From positions 717,300-781,299 of the forward strand of contig JAFAYE010000001.1 in the NCBI GenBank assembly GCA_019240525.1: a stretch of 64,000 nt of DNA, written 5' to 3'. Made by a program: the position numbers and the translations under genes. This DNA is from Candidatus Eremiobacterota bacterium. GTDB taxonomy: Bacteria > Vulcanimicrobiota > Vulcanimicrobiia > Vulcanimicrobiales > Vulcanimicrobiaceae. Each line of letters begins with the position of its first letter. Within the stretch, counting starts at the first letter, position 1. The notes beneath the pieces are model-generated. The model was not told the origin of the DNA. It searched no databases and was given only the letters and a program-made list of their open reading frames with translations. Positions 59,053 through 64,000 of the stretch are shown piece after piece.

Positions 59053-60240
59053 CTACGCGGTTTCTCGTTTAATGCGCATGATCGGTAGACGAATCGTGAA
59101 TGCGGTGCCGCGCCCCAACATCGATTCTGCGGAAATCGCTCCCCCGTGCGCATCGACGATGCCCTTCACGATGGCCAAGCCTAAACCGGCGCCGCCGCTG
59201 CCGCGCGTTCGGGAGCGGTCGACGACGTAAAAGCGTTCGAAAATATGGGGTAGATCGCGATACGGAATTCCGTCGCCGGTATCGCGAACGCGTAGTACGG
59301 CGTCGCTATCGCGCGCGTCGAGCTCGACACGGATGCGACCGCCTCCCGGGGTATGGCGAAGTGCGTTGTCAATCAGATTGACGAAGACTTGGGCCAGCCG
59401 ATCGGGATCGGCTTCGACGCGCACCGGTCGCAACGCCGAGAACTCGAGGTTGACGCCTTTGTTCGATGCCTGCTGGTCGAACGAGGCGACGATCGGTCGC
59501 GCCACCTCTTCAAGATCGACGTCGCGTATGTTGAGCTGGAGTTGCCCCGACTCGGCCCGGGCCTGTTCGAGCAGCTGGCCAACGAGCGCGGCGAGCCGGT
59601 CGACCTGGGTAAGCGCCTGCGGCACAAAAAGATCGCGCGCTTCTTCTTCGGGGGCTTCGAGGACGGTCTCGAGCATCAGTTTGATCGACGAAAGCGGCGT
59701 GCGCAACTCGTGGGAAACGTTTGAAAGGAACTCCTTGCGGGCTCGATCGAGCGCAAGCAATGCGGTCTGATCGTCGGCAAATACGACGACGCGCCCAGCA
59801 TCCTCGTTCTCTTCGGTGAGCGGGTAAACCGAGACGCGATAGGTCCGCTGACCCGACGCACTCGTGAGCATGACCGGCGCAACCGAGGCTTCGCCGCGCA
59901 AGGCGTCGCCGATTCGTCGCTCCAACTCCACATTGGGTATCGCTTGGATGACGTGCACGTTCGTCGCGCGCCCCGGATCGAAGCCGAAAATCGTGCCGGC
60001 AGCAACGTTCGCAAACTCGACTCGACACGAGCGGTCGACGAGCACGACGCCGAGCGGAAGGGCGCGAACGATTCGCGCCAGGCCGCTATCGACGCCGGCG
60101 TGGGGCGCGGGTGCTTCCCGTGCCGGCGGTGGCTCTGCAACGGGGGCGATCGCCTCGGTTCCTTTGGAAAGACGCGACAGCGCGAAACCGAGCGCCGCGC
60201 CTACGAGCAACGCCAGCAGCGACCACTCGAGCGACGTCAA
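59053..60240 (-). CDS. phoR: PhoR-like sensor histidine kinase
   Basis: A 395-aa kinase. One N-terminal membrane helix (SLLALLVGAALGFAL) is followed by a PAS domain (about 50-160, GVVLVDRSCRVEFANVAAG after IVRALPL). The dimer/phosphoacceptor helix is EFLSNVSHELRTPLSSIKLM (His about residue 184), and the ATP-binding domain has VNLIDNALRHTPGG (N box), VRDTGDGIPYRDLP (G1) and GGAGLGLAIVKGIV (G2). With a cytoplasmic PAS and no large periplasmic domain it matches PhoR. It overlaps phoB by 4 nt (ATGA) and lies upstream of pstB, which supports phosphate sensing. Confidence 0.93.
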   Translation of the reverse strand: MTSLEWSLLALLVGAALGFALSRLSKGTEAIAPVAEPPPAREAPAPHAGVDSGLARIVRALPLGVVLVDRSCRVEFANVAAGTIFGFDPGRATNVHVIQAIPNVELERRIGDALRGEASVAPVMLTSASGQRTYRVSVYPLTEENEDAGRVVVFADDQTALLALDRARKEFLSNVSHELRTPLSSIKLMLETVLEAPEEEARDLFVPQALTQVDRLAALVGQLLEQARAESGQLQLNIRDVDLEEVARPIVASFDQQASNKGVNLEFSALRPVRVEADPDRLAQVFVNLIDNALRHTPGGGRIRVELDARDSDAVLRVRDTGDGIPYRDLPHIFERFYVVDRSRTRGSGGAGLGLAIVKGIVDAHGGAISAESMLGRGTAFTIRLPIMRIKRETA

Positions 60241-60977
60241 GCCTTGAACATGTATCCGCGGCTGCGCACCGTCAAAATATGCCGTGGCGTGCGCGAGTCT
60301 TCTTCGATCTTCTCACGCAGCCAGCGAATATGGACGCTGACGGTCTGCTGCTCGCCCTCAAAATCATAGCCCCAGACTTTGTCGAGCAGCGTCTGGCGGG
60401 TCACGACGCGCCCGGGGTTCTCCATGAGCACGCGCAGCAAGCCGAACTCTTTGGGCGCAAGCGAAACGTCCCGGCCGCGCACGGTGAGCTGTTGCCTCGA
60501 CGGATCGAGCACGATCGCGCCAAGCGCGATGGCTTCCTCGTGTCCGGAATGGATTGAGGTTTGCCGGCGCAGCCGCGCTTTCACTCGGGCCAGGAACTCG
60601 TGCAGCGCGAACGGCTTGGTGACGTAGTCGTCGGCGCCGAGTTCAAGCGCCAAGACTTTGTCAATCTCTTGATCCTTCGCCGTGAGCATAATGATCGGAA
60701 CCGGGCTGAACTTGCGGATCTCCTTGCAGGCTTCGACCCCGTCGAGAATTGGCAGCATAATGTCCAGCACGATCAAATCGGGTTGCTCGCGCTGGGCCAT
60801 CGCGATCGCACTGCGGCCGTCGCCGGCCGTTACGACCGCATATCCGCTGCGCTCCAAGTTGAAGCGCAACGTCTGCAGGATCGCGGACTCGTCGTCCACG
60901 ACCAGAATCTTTTTATTGAACTCCGGCGTCTTGCCCAGCGGCGTACGCGGGGGTTTTGCCTCTTGCGTTAGATTCAT
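60237..60977 (-). CDS. phoB: PhoB-like response regulator (OmpR family)
   Basis: A 246-aa regulator. Receiver domain: KKILVVDDESAILQTLRFNL, phosphorylation site DLIVLDIMLPILDG (Asp about residue 71), IIMLTAKDQEIDKVLALELG and the Lys in DDYVTKPFALHEF. Winged helix: LTVRGRDVSLAPKEFGLLRV, VVTRQTLLDKVWGYDFEGEQ and VSVHIRWLREKIEEDSRTPR, with an end ILTVRSRGYMFKA. It should bind Pho boxes. Its start overlaps the end of the dehydrogenase by 65 nt and its end overlaps phoR. Confidence 0.94.
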   Translation of the reverse strand: MNLTQEAKPPRTPLGKTPEFNKKILVVDDESAILQTLRFNLERSGYAVVTAGDGRSAIAMAQREQPDLIVLDIMLPILDGVEACKEIRKFSPVPIIMLTAKDQEIDKVLALELGADDYVTKPFALHEFLARVKARLRRQTSIHSGHEEAIALGAIVLDPSRQQLTVRGRDVSLAPKEFGLLRVLMENPGRVVTRQTLLDKVWGYDFEGEQQTVSVHIRWLREKIEEDSRTPRHILTVRSRGYMFKA

Positions 60978-61836
60978 AAACTCTCACTATCGCGCTGTAA
61001 TCCAACGCGCCGTCCCCTTTTGCGGAGCGAGTGGTATAGAGTTGGTAGGCCAGCCCCGTCGCCGGCATCGGGTAATCGATTGCGCGCGCCGCGTCGAGCG
61101 CGGCGGCGAGGTCTTTACGCAGAAGATCGAGGGCGAATCCTCCCTCAAAGGTACCGGCGAGCCAGGTCTTGGGCAACCATTGTTCGAGGATATAATTTGA
61201 AGCGGTCGCCGACGCGAGCACGCCTTGCACCGCGGCGAGATTGGCACCGGCTCGCTTCGCGAAGACAAGCGCCTCGGCATTGGCGATCATCACATTGGCG
61301 ATGATGATCTGATTGACTAGTTTAACGGTTTCACCCATCCCCACCGGACCAAGGTGATGCGCCGTGCCCAGCGCGCGCAGTAGGGGCTGCGAGCGGGAGA
61401 AGACACTCGACGAAGCCCCGACCATGATCGTCAGTGTGCCGGCCGCCGCGCGGACCGGCCCACCGCTCACCGGAGCGTCGGCGAAATCGATGCCACGCTC
61501 GGCCAAGCGGCCGGCGACGTGCCGTGAGGCTACGGGAGAAATCGTCGACGTATCGATCACCAGAAGCCCCGGCTTGGCTCCCGCCGCGACGCCGTGCAAT
61601 CCGAAGATCGCATCTTCGACGTCGGGCGCGTCGGGGACCGAGAGAATTACCGCGTCGGCATCTTCGGCGACCGCAGCAGGGTTCGCCGCTTCGCGGACGC
61701 CATGCGATCGCAAACGGTCGAGTGCGTCGCGCCGGCGGTGCGCGCTGGCGATGACGTCGAATCCGGCCCGCCGCAATGCCGCAGCCATTGGCTCGCCCAT
61801 CGTACCCAGTCCGATGAACCCGATGCGCGCAATCAC
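60913..61836 (-). CDS. NAD(P)-dependent oxidoreductase, 3-hydroxyisobutyrate dehydrogenase family
   Basis: A 307-aa protein. I choose GTG 61836 because AAAGGG lies 7-12 nt upstream and it directly precedes the Rossmann strand ARIGFIGLGTMGEPMAAALR (GxGxxG). The upstream open frame covers the divergent aldolase start and has no family match. DADAVILSVPDAPDVEDAIF, FADAPVSGGPVRAAAGTLTI and GPVGMGETVKLVNQIIIANV (catalytic Lys in the 'G.G...K..N' motif) are diagnostic. It oxidises or reduces a beta-hydroxyacid such as 3-hydroxyisobutyrate, tartronate semialdehyde or succinic semialdehyde; the exact substrate cannot be told. Confidence 0.9.
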   Translation of the reverse strand: MIARIGFIGLGTMGEPMAAALRRAGFDVIASAHRRRDALDRLRSHGVREAANPAAVAEDADAVILSVPDAPDVEDAIFGLHGVAAGAKPGLLVIDTSTISPVASRHVAGRLAERGIDFADAPVSGGPVRAAAGTLTIMVGASSSVFSRSQPLLRALGTAHHLGPVGMGETVKLVNQIIIANVMIANAEALVFAKRAGANLAAVQGVLASATASNYILEQWLPKTWLAGTFEGGFALDLLRKDLAAALDAARAIDYPMPATGLAYQLYTTRSAKGDGALDYSAIVRVYESNARGKTPAYAAGQDAGVQ

Positions 61837-61897
61837 GAGCGGCCCTTTGGGCGTGGGCTCAGGATAACCTTCGGAGTTCGGCGAAGGCGGCGCCATC

Positions 61898-62824
61898 ATG
61901 ACAGCAACTGCCGCTCCGACGATCGCGCGCCCCACATTCAACGAGATGAACCTCTCGACGGGTAAGCGTACGCGCCTGCACCGATTGATGTACGAGCACG
62001 GCCCTGCGAACGGCACCTTGATGATGCTGCCAATCGACCAAGGGCTCGAACACGGGCCGGTCGACTTCTTCGACAACCCCGATGCGATTGATACGGATTG
62101 GATCTATCGGCTCGCCGTCGAGGGAAACTTTTCGGGAATCGCGCTCCACATTGGGCTAGCGGAGAAATATCAGCAGCAGTACGCGGGCCGCGTGCCGCTC
62201 TTGCTGAAGGTCAACGGAAAGACGAACATCCCGCCCGACGACGAGGCCTTCAGCCCCCTAACTTCTTCGGTCGAAGACGCCGTTCGGCTCGGTGCCGACG
62301 CCGTCGGCTATACGCTGTACGTCGGCAGCCCAGCGCAAGAGCTCGACCTCGCGCAATGCAACGACGTGCGGCGCGAGTGCGACCGTTACGGCATGCCGCT
62401 CGTCGTCTGGGCCTACCCGCGCGGCTCGGCCGTGCGGTCAAAAGGCGGAATCGAGTCGCTCTACGCTGTCGATTATGCGGCGCGTGTCGCGTGCGAGTTG
62501 GGAGCCGACGTTATCAAGCTCAACGAGCCGGTTTGGAAATCGGACGATGCCGCGAAACTGCCAAAGCCATACAACACGCTCGAATTTACCGATGTGGAAG
62601 GACTGCGCAGAGTCGTCAAGTCGGCGGGGCGCAGCCTCGTGCTCGTCTCAGGCGGCAGCAAGATGGGCGACGACGCGACGATTCACAAGGCCCACGTCGC
62701 GATGGCTGCCGGCTGCGTCGGGCTGATCTTCGGCCGCAACATGTGGCAGCGCAACTGGGACCAGGCGCTCTCCATGGCATCGAGCATCCACGACGTCATG
62801 AAAGGCTACGGCCAACAACAGTAA
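61898..62824 (+). CDS. Fructose-bisphosphate aldolase class I (FbaB/DhnA family)
   Basis: A 308-aa TIM-barrel aldolase. MLPIDQGLEHGPVDFFDN marks the archaeal/bacterial DhnA type; PLLLKVNGKTNIPPDDE, VGYTLYVGSPAQELDLAQCN, VVWAYPRGSAV and the Schiff-base Lys in ADVIKLNEPVWK follow, ending with SGGSKMGDDATIHKAHVAMA and GLIFGRNMWQRN. It splits fructose 1,6-bisphosphate (or a related ketose) in the cytoplasm without a metal ion. It is divergent from the dehydrogenase gene, with 61 nt between the starts. Confidence 0.92.
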   Translation: MTATAAPTIARPTFNEMNLSTGKRTRLHRLMYEHGPANGTLMMLPIDQGLEHGPVDFFDNPDAIDTDWIYRLAVEGNFSGIALHIGLAEKYQQQYAGRVPLLLKVNGKTNIPPDDEAFSPLTSSVEDAVRLGADAVGYTLYVGSPAQELDLAQCNDVRRECDRYGMPLVVWAYPRGSAVRSKGGIESLYAVDYAARVACELGADVIKLNEPVWKSDDAAKLPKPYNTLEFTDVEGLRRVVKSAGRSLVLVSGGSKMGDDATIHKAHVAMAAGCVGLIFGRNMWQRNWDQALSMASSIHDVMKGYGQQQ

Positions 62825-62849
62825 GGTCGCGCCACCGTAGTAACGTCGC

Positions 62850-63116
62850 TTAGTGTGCTGTCGCGGGGGATGCCGACGCGCAGTGCGCGCATTGATAGCC
62901 GGTCGCGCCGGGATGATGCTGCGGGACCATCTGTTCGAGCGGCCCGCGCCGTCCACAGACTGCGCAAGCGTACGTCGTTTGCGCGCTTGCCGTCGGCCGA
63001 GAACGAGATTCGTGGCGCTTAGCGACATAGAACGCCGCGTAAATCGCCGCGCCCACGAGCCACGGTGCCCAGGCGAAGAACGAGTCGAAAGCGTGGCTCG
63101 AGAGCTCGGCGATCAT
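62850..63116 (-). CDS. Small membrane protein with C-terminal zinc ribbon
   Basis: An 88-aa protein starting at ATG 63116, whose ATGA overlaps the ferredoxin stop. One membrane helix (about residues 13-31, FAWAPWLVGAAIYAAFYVAK) is followed by a short basic linker and a zinc ribbon with two knuckles, CAVCGRRG and CAHCAS, spaced about 25 residues apart. The four Cys could bind zinc. The function is unknown; the coupling suggests it works with the ferredoxin. Confidence 0.7.
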   Translation of the reverse strand: MIAELSSHAFDSFFAWAPWLVGAAIYAAFYVAKRHESRSRPTASAQTTYACAVCGRRGPLEQMVPQHHPGATGYQCAHCASASPATAH

Positions 63117-63355
63117 TTCTTGAAATATTCGGCGTTGATGCCCGTGTAATTTTGCCACTTCTCGGGGACGTCCGAATCGGCAAAAATTGCCTCTACCGGA
63201 CACGCCGAAACGCAAGCGCCACAGTCGATACAGACTTCCGGGTCGATGTAGAGCATCTCGTCGTCATCCTTGCCGTGAATGCAATCGACCGGACAGACGT
63301 CGACGCACGATTTATCTTTAGTGCCGATGCACGGCTCGGTGATGACGTAGGCCAT
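63113..63355 (-). CDS. Ferredoxin (two Fe-S clusters)
   Basis: An 80-aa ferredoxin. The first site is CIGTKDKSCVDVCPVDCIHG, where C-x7-C-x3-C-P points to a 3Fe-4S or variant cluster; the second is VCIDCGACVSACPVEAIFA, a classical 4Fe-4S site. The tail (PEKWQNYTGINAEYFKK) matches FdxA-type seven-iron ferredoxins. It carries electrons at low potential in the cytoplasm. A small zinc-ribbon membrane protein is coupled to its 3' end. Confidence 0.93.
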   Translation of the reverse strand: MAYVITEPCIGTKDKSCVDVCPVDCIHGKDDDEMLYIDPEVCIDCGACVSACPVEAIFADSDVPEKWQNYTGINAEYFKK

Positions 63356-63390
63356 GGCGTTTCAGCTTCCGCGCCGGAGAGCGCCGCCCT

Positions 63391-63651
63391 TCAGACCGCT
63401 GGACGGCCTCGAATCGCGCGCAACAACCAGAGCAGAACTATTGCGCCAATGAGCGCGCAGACCATGCTCGGCAGATTGAATCCCGTCACACCGACGTGGC
63501 CGAACAAGCCATACAGCCACCCGCCGACCACCGCGCCGATAACTCCGACGACGATGTCGACAAGGATGCCGCCGGGCGCTTCGCCGGGGACGAGCCAGCG
63601 AGCGACGAGGCCGACGATCAGGCCAAAAATGATCCAGGCAAGAATTCCCAT
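63391..63651 (-). CDS. GlsB/YeaQ/YmgE family membrane protein
   Basis: An 86-aa protein starting at ATG 63651, with AAGGAGG 7-13 nt upstream; the longer upstream frame is a shadow of the SIMPL gene. Three membrane helices: ILAWIIFGLIVGLVARWLVP, LVDIVVGVIGAVVGGWLYGL and SMVCALIGAIVLLWLLRAI. GEAPGGILVDIVVGVIGA is the Gly-rich block of transglycosylase-associated proteins (PF04226). The members are stress-related; the role is unknown. Confidence 0.9.
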   Translation of the reverse strand: MGILAWIIFGLIVGLVARWLVPGEAPGGILVDIVVGVIGAVVGGWLYGLFGHVGVTGFNLPSMVCALIGAIVLLWLLRAIRGRPAV

Positions 63652-63714
63652 CAACTCCTCCTTACCGCGGGCGCGAAGGGAGCAAACCTCCCAGCGTTGG
63701 ACCTTAATCGTATT

Positions 63715-64000
63715 ATGAAGCGAACTCTCATTTGCCTGCTCGTCGCGTTCTCGGCGCTCGGTTCGGCCGCGGCCGCCGCCCCACCATCCGCGACTGAAAT
63801 CACCGCTTCTGGAAGCGGCAGCATCGCGCTGGCCCCCGATATGGCGACGGTGAACGCGAGCGTCGAAACTAACGCGGCGCAAGCGCAAGATGCAATCGCC
63901 GACAATAACGCGCGCTACGACCGCGTCGTGGCGGCGCTGGTGAAAATCGGAATCGCGCGCGCGGATATTTCTCTTTCGTACTACAACGTCAATTACAATC
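63715..64000 (+). CDS. SIMPL-domain (DUF541) exported protein, 5' part only
   Basis: From ATG 63715 the frame is open to the window edge (about 95 codons). It starts with a signal peptide (MKRTLICLLVAFSALGSAAA) followed by ITASGSGSIALAPDMATVNA and KIGIARADISLSYYNVNYN, the start of the SIMPL/DUF541 domain ('V.G.G.v...PD.a.....V' and 'gi...di.ts.y.v.p.y'). These proteins are periplasmic or outer-membrane associated and are linked with stress tolerance. The remainder lies beyond the window. The start is 63 nt from the divergent GlsB-type gene. Confidence 0.85.
   Translation, partial: MKRTLICLLVAFSALGSAAAAAPPSATEITASGSGSIALAPDMATVNASVETNAAQAQDAIADNNARYDRVVAALVKIGIARADISLSYYNVNYN

Overview
The window looks like chromosomal DNA of a GC-rich, diderm, non-model bacterium. 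An outer-membrane barrel ending in Phe carries a copper-amine-oxidase-N 'stalk' domain, GloVer (TIGR03803) repeat lipoproteins are present, and a CIRCE-controlled hrcA-dnaJ-rsmE-glycosyltransferase-accD-accA-ftsB cluster is compact. This combination suggests Candidatus Eremiobacterota/Vulcanimicrobiota (WPS-2). That assignment is inference from gene content; no marker phylogeny could be run.

Layout. 1-10.4 kb is an accessory region: a partial FAD-dependent oxidoreductase, a membrane protein with an IPT/TIG-like tail, an 83-residue Cys/His protein built from two copies of one motif, and two very large coupled proteins (about 1003 and 1289 aa) that I cannot assign. 10.4-23.2 kb is a run of exported or hydrolytic enzymes: two class-C-beta-lactamase-like serine hydrolases, two beta-propeller lipoproteins, two S9 peptidases (one frameshifted), an alpha/beta hydrolase and an ArsR/DUF5937 regulator. 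It also holds a fragment of a GloVer gene.

23.3-32.2 kb is best read as a genomic island. It holds a TIR-like plus Sll1717-type P-loop ATPase and, facing it, a three-gene set: a TTG-started 60-aa protein, a 1342-aa DUF4011/SF1 helicase/MTES_1575-type nuclease and a zinc-ribbon protein. It also has a decayed tyrosine recombinase. It ends at the 3' end of a tRNA-Leu(UAA), and a degenerate copy of that 3' end lies about 8.9 kb away. The tRNA-Leu gene is interrupted at the anticodon by a 226-nt group I intron.

32.2-39.7 kb is a tightly packed leftward transcription unit from a CIRCE operator through hrcA, dnaJ, rsmE, a GT2 glycosyltransferase, accD, accA, ftsB, an S1-domain gene and ppx/gppA into the intron-bearing tRNA. 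39.8-64 kb is mostly core metabolism and signalling: an intact GloVer lipoprotein, a TlpA thioredoxin, acetyl-CoA synthetase, two paralogous ECF sigma/anti-sigma pairs, an add-mntR-rhomboid-dinG cluster, initiator tRNA-fMet, a cupredoxin/phosphoesterase operon, GH16 and GH130 enzymes, threonine catabolism (tdh-kbl), a phoB-phoR-pstB group followed by a candidate Pho box and the stalk-porin, class I aldolase, ferredoxin, a GlsB-type membrane protein and the start of a SIMPL-domain protein. No CRISPR array, insertion sequence or rRNA was seen.
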